Position numbers and translations under genes: made by a program
Part shown: one piece after another, positions 46,210 through 59,301 of the stretch
How the letters are laid out: each line of letters begins with the position of its first letter
Numbering within the stretch: position 1 is the stretch's first letter
The notes under the pieces: generated by a model
Told to the model about the DNA's origin: nothing
What the model saw: only the letters and a program-made list of their open reading frames with translations
The model's database searches: none
Source: Artemia franciscana
Lineage: Eukaryota; Arthropoda; Branchiopoda; Anostraca; Artemiidae
Direction of reading: 5' to 3'
Assembly (NCBI RefSeq): GCF_032884065.1
Contig: NC_088883.1
Coordinates: 34,357,911-34,421,910, forward strand
DNA length: 64,000 nucleotides

Positions 46210-48250
46210 TCAGCTAACATATTTAAGCAGTAAAGGCCCTAATCTTACCCAGAATCATTACACATAGTCCACGGTGATATATTAATTTGGAACCCCTCCC
46301 TTCGCCTAAAAAAAGAATCCTAACAATGGTCTTGCATACCACGTTGTGACCAGCTCACTATACACTTGGCTCTTTATTTGAAAAAAAGGGAGTATGAGTC
46401 AAGAGTACCCTTGAGTGAGGGCAGGATCTTTAATTCTCTTCCCTTAGGAGATTAAGAACATGCAAAAAGTGTGATAGCCAAAAATTAATAAAAACAACAC
46501 ATTTTCGGATTCTAATAAAACGGCACATTTTGCACATTTCATTATGGATTCTTTGGAAAACAACTGTTTGATCTAGAACCCCTCATTAATAAGAAATAAT
46601 GCTTAGTAGTCCTTCGAGTGCCAAGATTTCGAGTTAACTGGCTTTAGTAAAAGAAAAGTAAAGTGGCAATTGACTGAACTATATCAGGAAGGCTAATATT
46701 TGGGCTTGAATATGCACCTCCAAGTATAAAGTAAATACAAATAGGATAAAATATTATATTGATGCTACAGATAAAGTGGAGTATTATACAACTAATCAAA
46801 TATAAACCAAAATGCTTATGAGATAACCAAAAGAAAGTAATAGCCAAATACAAATATGAATACTACAAATTTTTTTTTACAAAGTTTCGATTGGGGGGGG
46901 GGGTCAAACTTGGGTACCTCCCCCCCCTTAGATACAGCTCTGCCCTCTACTAAATTACATTAGGTAACAATGATTAGATTATTTACATCTTAATTTAATC
47001 ATTTAATGATTGCACGTGAGAAGTCCCTTTATTTTAATAACTTTTTCATTTTATTTCTTTATTATTTTATCTTTCATCTATATCTTTGTCTTTATTTTGT
47101 CTTTATATATTGCTTGACATTAATTAGTTTTTTAGTTACAAGCTGTTAATCCTATTATTAAATGTATTAGATATTTATCTTAAATTAAATTGCGTAATTA
47201 TGGCATCATGGCTTATTAGTCATGACTTTTCGTTATGGTTATTGCGTAATTATGGCTCTTATTATAGGCATTTCTTGATTTATCAAACTGAAGTCTAATG
47301 AAGCACCAAATATGAGCATGTAGTATTAGTGTAAAAAAAAAATCGTGCCATATTGCGATCTGAGTCGCATCTAGGATTTTGTTCGTGGGGGGGGATTTTT
47401 GTTTGGGCAGAAGGGCAAAAAACTTTACAAGCGGGTGGAATGGCAAAAACTTTACAAGAGTAACAAAAATTTGGTGAAGATATGCAAGCATTGGTGCATA
47501 TACATCACAAGTGGCTTAGATAGGTGATCACCAATATCCTGTAGGTGTCTCTGATAACCAAAATACTTCTGTATAGATATCTTTTTATTAAGACTGTCTC
47601 ATTCCAATTCGTTTCTAACTTTTTACATTTTTATAGAGGAAGGGTGTTGACTAATATTCACTAAAAAATGCATTTTTTTCTTGTTTGATTAAGGACTGAA
47701 TTTTTCCCTGTCTAACCCAATTAAGGAGGGATAAGAACCTACTATAATAGCAGCAGGTAGTGTTATTTACTGTAATTTCTGTTATGTTAAGGTTCGGTTT
47801 TTTAATTTTTTTTTCTGAAATTATCCTTTTTTTCTGAATTAGTTGACCGAAAACTGTTTTCATAAAAGATATACGGACCACGTCTTACTCTTCATTAATT
47901 CTGAGAAAATTGTAGATACGGCCTTTTTTAATGTCGGAATAGTACATCTAGCATTTTCAACTGTTTAGCCCTTCTTCATAGTAAAACCAATATGGATTTT
48001 CCACTGGATTTTACACCCACAAATGCTTCTTAGTGAGTTGTAAATTTTTTTCTCAAGATACTATATTTTCAAGGCAAGACTCATCTTCTGAAGCTGTATT
48101 AAATGCATCATTTATATTAAAGGCTACATTCCTTTAGTCTGGAAAATTACTCAAAAATCGTTGGCTAATAACTCTGGAAATTATAATTCAGTGGAATATG
48201 AAAGAAATTGTACATTTACTTCTGGAAATTCTCTCTTAATGATCTTGCAA

Positions 48251-48251
<1 letters not shown>
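46210..48251. other. No gene seen
   Basis: AT-rich sequence, with G and C runs at 46893-46930 and 47385-47400 resembling R9 pieces. No exon or RNA gene supported. Confidence 0.45.

Positions 48252-48320
<69 letters not shown>
48252..48320. repeat. Poly-A run of 69
   Basis: An uninterrupted A homopolymer. The preceding CTTCTGGAAATTCTCTCTTA ATGATCTTGC phrase recurs before a shorter A-rich run at 48750-48805, so it is a repeat-internal tract more than a retroposon tail. Confidence 0.95.
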
Positions 48321-48321
<1 letters not shown>

Positions 48322-48374
48322 ACGTACTAGAATGCATAAGAACAATGACAAGTAGAACAAAAAGGAATTTGTCT

Positions 48375-48508
48375 GAGACAGTGAAATTTGTTTAAACCTT
48401 AAATGAATATTTCGGCTCTACATCCAAGATGTATAAATATTCTGATAGAAGTTTTACAGAAATAGAACATAAATATTCATTTAAGGTTTAAATAAATTTC
48501 ACTGTCTT
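48375..48508. repeat. MITE-like hairpin, 38-bp arms
   Basis: Arms 48375-48412 and 48471-48508 are inverted repeats with 36 of 38 positions matching (GAGACAGTGAAATTTGTTTA... against its complement), around a 58-bp centre. No clear TSD. Confidence 0.75.
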
Positions 48509-50339
48509 AGAACATTCCCTATTGTTTTACTTTTCATTGTTTTTATGGAGCGTGATCTTCGTCGTTATTTATACTGGAGTGTCAAAAATTAGCCAAGTGG
48601 CAAAAAAGCTTTAGCCAAGTGGCAAAAACGTGCTGCAATCCTTCCAAAGTCTTTCCTTTAGATGTTTTCGGTGGTGTTAGGGTTTTGTGGGGTGAAACTG
48701 TTCCAGGTAGATTTACCCATTCTCTATGGGGTAAGAAAGAAAATACACATTTATTTCTGAAAAAACTCTTAATGATCTTGCCAATAAAAAGAAACAAAAA
48801 AAAAAACATGCTGGAATGCCCAAATAATTCTTAACCGAGTGGCGAAAAGAGTATTCATTCCTTCAAGCATTTCCTTCCTTTCCTTTTAGAAACATCCTTT
48901 AATTATGTTTCTAGGAATGTTAATAAAGGTAATCGTTACGTGTTAGCAAAAATTAAATTTTCTGCCCTAGCGTAATGATTTATATTTGTAATGGCTTATG
49001 TTTTTGTTTATTATGTTGCATAAAGTCAAAGGCGAAGTCTTATGTCTTCTGTTGAATTCGTTTTTTGAGACTGAAACTTTTTTGTCACTGAAACTGTTCC
49101 AGGGAGGTCTTTCCCATTCTGTGAGAAACCTTACATAGGTCATTCACTATGTAAGAAAAGTTTTCGAAATGACGTTTTACGTCCTTTCCGTTTTTTCTCG
49201 AGTATTAATTTTTTTTTCTCGAGGGTGCTCTCTCGAGCAACCTCGAGTATTAAGCTTACAAAAAAAAATATAATAACCTAACATCTACAGCTTGACTTTT
49301 CAGACTCTAAAATTCCAGTTTTCTATTTTAAATGAAGATTAAGTATCTAGAGTCTAATGATCTAGATTCTTGATCATTTCAAATTCTTATAAAAGGAAAG
49401 ATGGTATTTTTTTCTTTGGTAAAACGTTTCTTTTTAAACATTCATTTGAGTGCATTGTACTCAGGTGAACTTGGTTGATTACATTGCCCGTGGACGAATT
49501 TAAGTGATTTTCTTCATTTTTAAAGGAATTAATACTTTTTCAGTTGAATCAACAAATATGGGATTGCCCCCCCCCCCACTTCCCTGTGAAATTTAAATAA
49601 AATACTTATTTTCGATTCCTTTTATTTATGGATTCCTCCGAATGAGTAGAGACTTAGTCAATCTTCAAAAAATGTTAATATATATAATAAAATATACATA
49701 TTTTGATTATGTGGTAATGGCTGAAAAATGTATTCCACAGTTGAACCCCACTGAAGTGGTCTGAGCCTTAACTAGCCGAAATAAAATCAAGTGGGAGGCA
49801 TTGAGCTCACCAGGAAATCCTCATTAGTCACATTATCGTGTACCCTGGGACTAAAATTCAAAACAGAAGCGACCCAAATATTTGATTCAACACGAATCTT
49901 TTGTCTGTTTTATAAACACACATTTGTATCGGCCGGAGAAAATAAAGTTCCTGCGCTGTAAAGTTCAACTACCGAATTTAGAACCCTGATCCAAGACAGA
50001 AGTGAACCAAATATTTGCTAAAATTAACACTTGTTTTATTTCCCCATCTTCAAGCTTCCTTCTGGATTCTTATTCTTCGGCTACCGTTCACATGTTAAAT
50101 CAAGTAGTAATTAAATAAAATTTTCAATTAAGAGGACTGTTTTATCGCATATCTTGCATCATTGTCATCTACTTATAACACCGCACTTCCTGTAATGCTT
50201 CAAATTAAGAGATTAAAATGAAGCCCTTAACTGCGAAAAGGAATGTATGACATGACTTGATATTCTTCTTATGTTTGTGGTTGCACTATCTCAGAAGGGC
50301 TGGAGTTGATGACAGACAACAAGTGAAACAATCATTTTT
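48509..50339. other. No gene seen
   Basis: AT-rich; contains a poly-C run near 49567 and CTCGAG repeats near 49197-49246. No supported exon. Confidence 0.45.
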
Positions 50340-52860
50340 TTACAACTCTGATAAAGCTATGCCGATAAAGCTAGTGACCTAGTCATCTTAACAATTTATT
50401 TTCAAGCCTATTCTACACCTTGAACCCGCCAAATATCTAAAAGTTCATTCATTTTGCTCACCCTTTCACTTTGGATGCCTTTATCATCAGCATAATCTAA
50501 ATCCAGAAGAATTTTTCCTCCCCATTTGATTCCACGGTCTCCCATTGGCTTTCCTATGCATCTTAAGACAAAATCAATCAAAATGATCCATATAAATGGG
50601 TATATAACACAACCGTGCTTAACTCCTAATTTAGCACGAAGTCAGCTGCTAACCTCATTTCCTACCTTAACCGCAGCAGTGTTATTCTTTTACATAGTAA
50701 TAATCACTTTAATGTATTTGTCTGGTATACTCGTAAGGATAAGACCTTTGCCAAAGCTCTTCTACCAACAGAATCGAACGCTTGCTCATGTATAAAATTG
50801 AGGACCAAAGGTGTTTGATAATTCAGGCCTTTCTCAATTTTTATCCTAAGAGTGAAAATCTGGTCGATACTTTCTCTACCTTTTCTGAAACGCACTGTTC
50901 TTCTCTTAAAACTTTATCTGCAGCATCTATCAACCTAAAAAGTATCCTATTACTAAGTAATTTGCTACCTATGGAGACCAGACTATTGCCTCGATATTAC
51001 CACACTCATTCTTATCACCTTTTTCAAATAGTGGTTTAATTTAAGTTTTTCTAAAATCGCTAAGTACTTCCCCTTTTACAAAAAATCGTATTCATAATCT
51101 TCAGTAACTTATTTCTAACTTCAGAGCCACCATGCTTAAGAAGCTCACTGACCACACTATCAGCACCTCGAGCCTTATTATTTTTTAATCCTTTTAGTAC
51201 TGTGGCTAATTCTTCCTCACAAAATAAATCTTCCTTCACATCCAATTTATCAAAAACTTTTCATGTTCTTCTATATCGTTCCCTTAAACTCTTTCTTGGT
51301 TTAGCCTATTCTCAAAATGATCTGCCCATCTCTCTTTAATTTTTTCCTTACCACTGATAGTGGCCCCGTTCTTATCTTTAACTGGGATAAGTCGAGATTG
51401 ACTACTTCCTTTCAGTTTATTAACATGCCAGTATAATGTTTTACTATTATGCCGTCTAGCTGCATCATCCAGATCCTCGGCAATTTTAGCCATGGCCTCC
51501 ACTTCACACCTCCTTGTTTCATATTTTAATGTTTTCTCCACTTTCTTTACATTCCTTTTGTTTTCATATGATCTATCACTCAGATGATTCTTGTACAAAG
51601 CCCTTCTCCTCTGTATTAAGCATAAAGCTTTTTCGTTAATACTCCTAGCTGCTGTCCTAACTTTCTTGCCTAAGGCATACTATTAGCAACTTCACAAATT
51701 GTTTTCCTAAAATTATTCGGTCCATCTTCCACATTATCAAATTTTAAACTCTCTAGTTTACTATTCAAGTGTTCCTTGAGAGTTTCCCTGAAATTCTCAT
51801 CTTGGAGTCTACCAGCATCATAACTTCCTGGGAGGTAGTTACCCTTCCGAAATTTCAACTTTAAATTAACCCTAGACACTACCAGATGGTGACCTTTACT
51901 TTTAGCATCAATAACAGCACTTCTATATACCCTAGTATCTTGTATTGATCCTGCCATTCTTCGGTTAACAATAACATAATCAATAAGGTTTGCTGTCTCA
52001 CCATCACGTGAATACCATGTTAACTTATGGGTCATTCTATGACCCAAACACCTTATCGCTTATAACTAAATAGTTATACCAGAGGCGCCATTTGGGGGGG
52101 GGGGGGTCAGGGGTGGGCAAATGCCCACCCCAGATTTTCCAGGGAGTCCCAAGCTTCCACCACAAAGGGCCCTTTTCCGGCCATTATGTCCAATATAATC
52201 CATTCTGTTCAAATAATTTGAACTAACTGCACGCCTATTAGTCAAAGAGCATAATTACCTGACGACCCTTGGGGTAACTACGCTATTTGCTATTAATCAT
52301 TGTAAACTTTGAAAGTAGGTTAGATTCATAATAAAAGTCTCAAGTTTTGTCAAATGCCCCATGCCCACCCCAAGATTTGGCCAAAATGATAACTTCTGAG
52401 TTATACCTATGAAATTGCAACAGTGTGTTGCAATTGCGGTTTTCTTTTCCTCCACCAAGTTTACATAGGCTAGGATACCATCTTTTCCTATTTCTACCGG
52501 CCTGAGCGTTAAAATCTCCTAATAAAAACACCTTTTTTTCCATCTTGGACCCTTTCTATTTGTTCCTGTAACTGTTAGTAAAATCCATCTGAGTTACTAG
52601 TATGTTCGTCAGTCGGTTTTACAGGGATATATACTACTATAACTGATACCTTGAACCTTTTAGTCACAAGATGAGTGATTATTATTCTATTATCACTACT
52701 TTCCCAGCCTATACAAGACTTAGGAGCTACGTTATTCATCATGAGCCCTAGTCCCCGTCTATGTACCCTATCCTTCCTTCCTGATACGATACCTGACGTC
52801 GATACGGTAGTTATTTTTAACATCGTAACATTAATAGTGAGGCCTTTTTGGATTCCATAG
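50340..52860 (-). pseudogene. RTE-type LINE, decayed and truncated at both ends
   Basis: On the minus strand the order is apurinic-type endonuclease, linker, reverse transcriptase. Endonuclease: HRRGLGLMMNNVAPKS, VSVIVVYIPVKPTDEHTS, VFLLGDFNAQAGRNRKRWYP and, after a nested insertion, LTWYSRDGETANLIDYVIVN and SKGHHLVVSRVNLKLKF. RT: ELATVLKGLKNNKARGADSV, FRKGRESIDQIFTLR, NFIHEQAFDSVGRRAL (motif A, where the usual D-Y before the E is lost) and LDLDYADD (catalytic box, near 50482-50500). Many frameshifts and stops make it dead. It begins inside the endonuclease (52860) and fades shortly after YADD (about 50340), so the 3' end is missing as well. The peptide style is that of RTE elements annotated as craniofacial development protein 2-like. 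Confidence 0.9.
52068..52388. mobile_element. Insertion nested in the LINE, 6-bp duplication
   Basis: The LINE endonuclease frame breaks after YNSEVI and resumes with KVFG. In between are 321 bp with G/C-rich ends (GGGTGGGCAAATGCCCACCC; ATGCCCCATGCCCACCCCAA). ATAACT at 52062-52067 and 52389-52394 flank it and may be the target-site duplication. A relative with GGGGGGCATTTGCCCCCCC lies at 60735-60890. Class unknown; non-coding. Confidence 0.6.
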
Positions 52861-55064
52861 CAGCAATAGGGGGTATACTATTGGAGCTACTAGTCCCTCA
52901 AGACGTTATTACGTGTACCTCTGTCTTACGCAATACTATAACGTACCTGTGATGGTATAGTACACCTGTATGTTACGTAATTGGGTTCGTTTACTTCAAG
53001 AATTAGGTGCTTCTTACGCAATAGGGTTTTTTTACTTCAGATTTTCTTGGGTCGTTACGTAAAAGGGGATGTTTTCTACATTCCCTATTGCTCCCAATCA
53101 ACCAAGAGCTTCAATCCGTAATCTTTCCCATGTAGATCTAATTTTCTTCAATTTTTTTCTTACGACCTGTTATTGACACACATGGGGACAACATGCTTTT
53201 CGTTTGTCGCCAGACGGAAGACCAACAATTTCTTTGGCAATCTGTCGTCCTGCATCTGAGAACCGTAGCCTATGTATTTTGACTTTCCATTTATTGTAGT
53301 TCTAGAAAGTGGCATCGAACTACCCTTTTTTTACAGCCTACTGTTTTATATACGGGTAATCTTTCAATATATATGACTTATTCAGATGCTATTTGAACAA
53401 GTAAATATAACAAACAGCAGAGAAAGCCAAAACAAATATTATTCATTATTTACAACACAATTATTTTCAATTTCTTAATAAATTAGTATTTTATGTCTTA
53501 ATTTTTATAGATTATTATTTAATTTTTGTTCAATATATTAATTGAATTACTTTTATTTTACTAATTAATTACTAATTCATTAGTTAATTTCATGTATTAA
53601 TCGTGCCCTTTACTTTTTTTTTAATCAAAATAAAATGTTGGAATAATTAAATAATTAAAACCGTTAAGTTATAAATTTGAAATTTTGCACTCCTAAATTC
53701 CTGCACCTTTGGCAACTGTTTCCTCTATCCTTCACCTTAAACCGTCTCTGATTATGCTTCCTATTCTCTCCTTGACCCAACGAACATGATTTATAGGGTA
53801 ATCATCGCAGTTGTCCGATGTCCGTTCAATTAAACCAAAACATAACTCAATTACTCTTCTAGATCAGGGAAAACTAGCTGATTTGTAAGCTACTTCTTAT
53901 AATTGGGAGCAAGCCAGTATTCACCAGCCTTAGGAATAGACCTTCTTATAAAAATTAAATTCTCATAAATTGGAGGAAAAGTTTTGGCTTCTATCGAGTA
54001 AAATTCAATATTTTACATAATTTTCAGGCTCAAAATTTGTTCTGAAATTACTAGTCGACCGAAAATCCACGCAGAGGCTTCTTTACAAGAAGGGATAAGT
54101 TCTTTGAAACAGAAAAATTGACAAATTGTGTGGCAATTACTGGAAGCTACTAAAAAAATTCAACGAAATTGTAAAATTTGGAAGTTTGGAAATTTGGATT
54201 GAATTTCTGGATGTTTACTTTTTCATCAGTTTTCTTCTGTCAAATATTAGAGATGTTTTTCCTACTATGAGCGATTCGACTTCGGTAAATCAAAAGATGC
54301 TTTACGATTCTTTTTAGGTTTCTGTTTATAGCCCCCTCTTTCCACCTAAACTAAGCACAATGGATCAATTGGTCCCAGTTGTTTATGTAGGAGGACGGGG
54401 GATTTAGGACTACCACCTCCAAATTCTGAAGATTTCATGTTTTTTTTAATTTTTTTTTGTATAGTTGTATTTTTCGAAATTTGACCCCCTTCCAGAAATA
54501 AATCCTTGTGTATCTACCTGATTGGTCCTCTGTTTTCAAGTCGACTACATTGGGCTTCAGGTGGGCTACACCATTGTGAATACGAGAAGGTTCAACCCAC
54601 TTTTGGGGAATCCATCTATTGAAAGAACCTTATTTTAAGTGATTAACCAACCAAAAAGTTCATATTCTTACCTAATTTTTATGTTTTCGGGGAACGTAAA
54701 CTGGACAGTCTCCCCTCCTCTTATTTTAAGATTCATTTGTAAAAAGTTATACAAAAAGTAATGAGCTGGATTTCTAGTAATTGTTTTAAATTTCATATTT
54801 TTTGTTACATCACATCTTTTAATAAGTAAAAACATACTATGGGATGTCATGGGAAAGCAATACCCTCCACCGTATTTATTTCAGCCATCAAGACTTGAAA
54901 CCGCAACAAAACAGTCCCTCCAAGCATCTCATAGTTGTGGTAAGATCAGTCATGCGTGACCTATCTTCTTCACCACAGTTACTTGACTCAGACTGTCGAC
55001 TCAAATTTTGATGGTATATTCATGGGCGCCAAGTTTTGATTTTGGAAAGGTGACCGGATTACAA
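52861..55064. repeat. Spacer with AT-rich repeat R5, copy 2 (53450-53760)
   Basis: 53450-53760 is very AT-rich and resembles 23800-24145. The 52920-53060 part has three imperfect direct phrases (TTACGCAATACTATAACG, TTACGTAATTGGGTTCGTTT, TTACGCAATAGGGTTTTTTT). No exon supported. Confidence 0.45.
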
Positions 55065-55300
55065 GCAGGGTTGCCAATTGTCTGGTCAATGAATGTGTCC
55101 CCTGAATATCCAAAAATTCTTAGCTAAAATGTGTCCTTCTTGAAATCTCAAAACTATAGGTCATTTTTTTACAAATGTATTATTGACCAAAAGACGCTTC
55201 GTCATCCTATTTCAAAGTGGTGAGTTAACATCAAATATAATGAAAAAGAAAAAATCCATATAAAACATTCATGCAAAATGACTTAGTGTAAATCTTTTAC
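55065..55300. repeat. Dispersed repeat R3, copy 2
   Basis: Direct relative of 19384-19625 (CTTGAAATCTCAAAACTATA, GTTAACATCAAATATAATGA, CAAAATGACTTAGTGTAAAT). Confidence 0.7.
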
Positions 55301-55303
55301 TTA

Positions 55304-55311
<8 letters not shown>

Positions 55312-55360
<49 letters not shown>
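55312..55360. repeat. (TA)n microsatellite
   Basis: About 49 bp of TA, immediately after repeat R3 copy 2. Confidence 0.95.
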
Positions 55361-55362
<2 letters not shown>

Positions 55363-55439
55363 CTACTATTCTACATATGGATTCTCATTGTCGCTTGTCT
55401 TCTAAATGAAGAAAATTTGAGCCTTTTCTTGATTAAATT

Positions 55440-55695
55440 TAAAAAAAAATAAGGTTTTTTAACTGAAAGTAAAGAGCAACATTAAAACTAAAATGAGGGG
55501 ATTTCCCCCTCCTCAGCACCTCGCTTTTTGCGATAAAGTTTTTTTTTTACTTTTAAAAAAGCTTCTTATTGTTCTAATTAAACCACTCTTGTGTCGAGGT
55601 GCTTAGGAGGGGGTAATTCCCTTCATGCACGTAATATTTTCTGTTCGTTTTAATTTTAATGTTGCTCCTTATTTTCAGTTGAAAAAAACTTGTTT
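55440..55695. repeat. Foldback family R2, copy 3
   Basis: Arms AACTGAAAGTAAAGAGCAAC, GATTTCCCCCTCCTCAGCAC and TCGCTTTTTGCGATAAAG against GTCGAGGTGCTTAGGAGGGG, TTTTCTGTTCGTTTTAATTT and GTTGCTCCTTATTTTCAGTT. The centre differs from the copy at 16207-16486. Confidence 0.75.
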
Positions 55696-55789
55696 TTTAA
55701 ATTTAACTTCTGATCGTTTTAAAGTAATGCCAGGAAATCTGGTCTCACCTCCGCCGAGAAATCCCCCTCCCCACGACCCTCTTGACAAT

Positions 55790-56010
55790 CCGGTCCCGGT
55801 GAAAATTTGCCCTGGACAATTACTCTTAACAACTCCACTTATAAAATTGAGACGGAAAAGAGAAGAATTGAATGAGACGGAGAAAAAAAATTTTGTATAG
55901 GAATCCTGGCAAATTCCCCTCGTGCATAATCTACCCTGAAAAGTTCAACCCCTAGAAACTTCTCTCCCCATAGAAAATTCTCCCATGGAAAAACCCCCAG
56001 CACAAAACTC
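55790..56010. repeat. Degenerate repeat R10, copy 2
   Basis: Short units GGACAATTACTC, AAATTCCCCTCGTGCATAAT, AGAAAATTCTCCCATGGAAA and CAAAACTCCCCCCC, like 41030-41345. Confidence 0.55.
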
Positions 56011-56911
56011 CCCCCCTTACACCCGAAAATGTATACATACTTCACAATAACAAATACTATATGTAAAAAATTGGCAAATTTCTTGACTTAAAGACTTTCC
56101 CCTGGGTCTCTAGGGTGGCCATTTTATTTTTCATTTTGATATTTCTTATTCAGTTTTTAATGTCCATTTGTCTCTGAGGGGATGGATGGGCCTTGCCCTT
56201 CCCCCGCCGTCTACTGGTATCCATGGACTGGAGACCATCAGTTTGAACTTTATTGAATATCTGTATGTCACAATGATTATTTTTTTGAACATTCTCAACT
56301 CTCCTTAGAGAGAAAAAAATAACCTAAATGTGGTGTCAAGGATTTCCCTGGCCCTTTCTCCCAAACTCGTGACTGATTACGATAAATTTTTCCTCTTTTT
56401 TATTAAGTCTTAAGGAATCTTTATTTTAAGTTGAAATACAGTTTTTTTGAACAGAAAAAAATATGTCTATTTTATTTATTTCCAAAAAAAGATATAATTT
56501 TCTCTCTTGAATATAAATATGATTCATACAAGTTAAGCAACAGACCTTTATAATTAAAGGAAAAAGAACTAGACACAATGAGAAAATCGTTTAATACCTC
56601 TTGATTCATTTGAGTTCTGGAAAAATGTATATTAAGTGTTTAAAGAAGAGACACAAAAATAATTTATTTTTGAAAACATTGATTTCTGAACAGATTTTTC
56701 AAAATTATAGAAAACAATGTCTCATATTCTTTTGAAAGAAACACGGAAATGCTAAGAGTAATTCCTTTTCTATTCTATCACAGAGGGAAGTTACAAAGGC
56801 AAATGAAATTGAGACAGTTTTTTGCTCATGAGATATGATATGTGATTTGAACTTTTTCCTGCTGAATTTTCAACACTGTCACATTTTTCTTTTTTTTTCT
56901 TTTTTTTGTAG

Positions 56912-56986
56912 CTTTTAATGGTATGAAAAAGGATTCCGTTGAAAATTTAGATTCTAATATCAGAAAAAAATTGCAACTTTTCGAAG
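56912..56986 (+). CDS. Host gene, probable exon 3
   Basis: A long pyrimidine tract (CTTTTTTTTTCTTTTTTTTG) plus TAG precedes it, and the donor is CGAAG|GTGATT at 56987. It is 75 nt and symmetric phase 1, exactly the phase left by exon 2. In that phase it reads AFNGMKKDSVENLDSNIRKK, then LQLFE(G), charged and helical like exon 2. The T-rich surroundings make chance acceptors common and the donor is only moderate, so support is weaker than for exons 1 and 2. Later exons would lie beyond 57000, probably outside the window. Confidence 0.5.
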
Positions 56987-57283
56987 GTGATTTTTTTTTT
57001 TTATTTCTTGTTGTAGCTACTATCGCAGCAACGATAGTATCGTGATAGTATCGCAGAATCGTGTGCAATTTCAGACTTCCGTATCAACGAAAGTTCCGAT
57101 TTGTCTATGTTTCTTTGAGTGCAATTTAAGACTGATTTATATGAATTCTAATCTATTTTTGGGGCCAAATAGTAAAGGGCAAACCCTGACTGATAGTAAC
57201 TAAAAGTTCAATCTTTTAGAATTTGAAACAGAGCCTGAAAACTGACATAACGTCAAAATAAAATCAAATAAACCATCCATCTA

Positions 57284-57470
57284 GGCTGTATCCAGGATTT
57301 TTGTTCAGATGGGGTATTTTTATTCGGACGGGGGAGGGGGTACACAAACAACTTTTAAAAACGCATCAAAAATTTATTACATTAATTTTCGTTACATTAG
57401 TACAAGTCAGACAAAAATTTTGGTGGGGGGAGGGGACAAACTTGGATTCTCTTCCCTGGATATGGTAGTG
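57284..57470. repeat. Dispersed G-rich repeat R9, copy
   Basis: GGCTGTATCCAGGATTTTTG, AACTTTTAAAAACGCATCAA, ACAAGTCAGACAAAAATTTT and GGGGGGAGGGGACAAACTTG, as at 34890-35100. Confidence 0.55.
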
Positions 57471-57934
57471 TCATTCGTATAGCCTATATGCCCTACACAG
57501 CGAGTTAACATTTATTCGTACTTTGGTAAATGTCAAACATAGGCAAGTGCAAATTTCTGATGAACTGATTTGTTCAATGAAAGGTTTTTCTCTTATAAAA
57601 ATTATCCTTTTACACATTCTAATTGCCCTTTAGCAAAAGGGAAATTGCCCTTTTACGAATTCCAAGGAAAAGCAAATTCCCGGTTAGCCCATCTCCTTAG
57701 AGGGCACTGACTTTTCTCAGAGGGCGCCAACACTTGAAGGGACCGACTTTGTTTGGAACAGAGTTTGGAAATAGGGAAAGAAAGGCAGATTTTGTACTTT
57801 ACAAGATGTTAAATTCCATTGTATTTATATACTTAAATCTTTTCTGCCGCAAGAGTGACTTTTCTGCTCCATGTTTTGGCATTTGATATCTACCATAAGC
57901 TAATAGAAAGGAAGGATTTGAGAATAGACTTTAG

Positions 57935-58060
57935 AGTCCAAACTGGCGATGTTTAGCTCCGTTTTGGGGCTCTTTTGGCAGGAAGAGTATGGAAGGGGGC
58001 TAGCCATCTTGTACTTTCACACAGCCATTCTGTATTATATGCTATCGACCGGTATCTATT
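57935..58060. repeat. Dispersed repeat R8, copy 2
   Basis: TAGCTCCGTTTTGGGGCTC, AGGAAGAGTATGGAAGGGGG and TCTTGTACTTTCACACAGCC, matching 31280-31410. The following 58255-58325 is a small TATAATATTATAATT repeat. Confidence 0.55.
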
Positions 58061-59185
58061 TAAATGTGGCGTCAATTAGGTGGATAGACAAGCCCAAAGA
58101 AGTCATACAAAGCTCAAGGGAGCTTTTAACGCCATTTTTAAAGCTCTTTATAATAGTAATGTTTAAAATATTTATTTCCAAAATGTGGTTTTTTGGATTT
58201 TTCATGTTTATTTATATATTTTGTTAGTTATTTATTGATAATTTATAATATAGGGTTAGTTTTTTAGTTATTATAATATTATAATTTATAATATTATAAT
58301 TTATAATATTCTTTTAGTATTAATAAATTGATTGATTGATTGATTGAATGCTTTAAATTATAGCTTTAGATTACTCCTTACACGTTGAAGTACTCATAAG
58401 TATTTTTAGTACACATCGAAAGTACAAGAGCATACCCAGAGGTGTGAACACACCTCTATGTTTCCAAACATAATGGTCAGTGCCATGACAATCGCGCCTC
58501 ATCCCCCACATATTGTAATATTACCGCGCCTAGAGCTAGGCTTAGGGTCAAGTGAATTTCCAGATCCTACCTCTTTGATTCGCCCCCCCCCCCCCAAGGC
58601 ATGAACTCCGAATGTCGTTTTTCAAAATCTTTTCTACCTGGTTTAATGTAGAAGAATATAATATGTATTTATGGTTTGCATTTTATTGGTTGTATTTACT
58701 TAAAATATCAGAATAAAAACGAAAAACGCGGGATTGATTTAATTCTTTTTTATCATACACTTTTTATCCTCTTGTATTTTTTTTTAGTCACACATCCTTT
58801 TGTGGATTGTGGTCACAGACGAACCTCAAGAGATAAGTTTTTATCTAAAAAAACAAGTTTTGATGAGAGTTAGAACATACAGGGCAAATACAGAATTAAT
58901 GTTTCAGTGGGGCAACAAGGAAACTTGGGCTTCCATATCTTTATTTTTTGCCCCTCTACTCCTGCACTTAGTGCAGATTTCTACAATCTGGGGGTATATG
59001 TCCCCCTAAAACAACACCCGATGAGTTCGGATTGTTACGATTTTTCTTAAATTTCTTCAAAGTTTCAGGGTATTTACATGGTTTTGATGTGGTTTGACGA
59101 GCTTGACCCCATCTTGGAATGGATTCCTGGTTACATGTCCATAAAAAAGAATAAAAAATTATAAAATATCATGAACACATATATA

Positions 59186-59301
<116 letters not shown>

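Noticed and set aside
58797..58873. Possible exon after TTTTTTTTTAG (VTHPFVDCGHRRTSRDK)
   Set aside because: The phase fits the host gene, but there is no acceptable donor before the TAG stop. T-rich acceptor lookalikes are frequent here.
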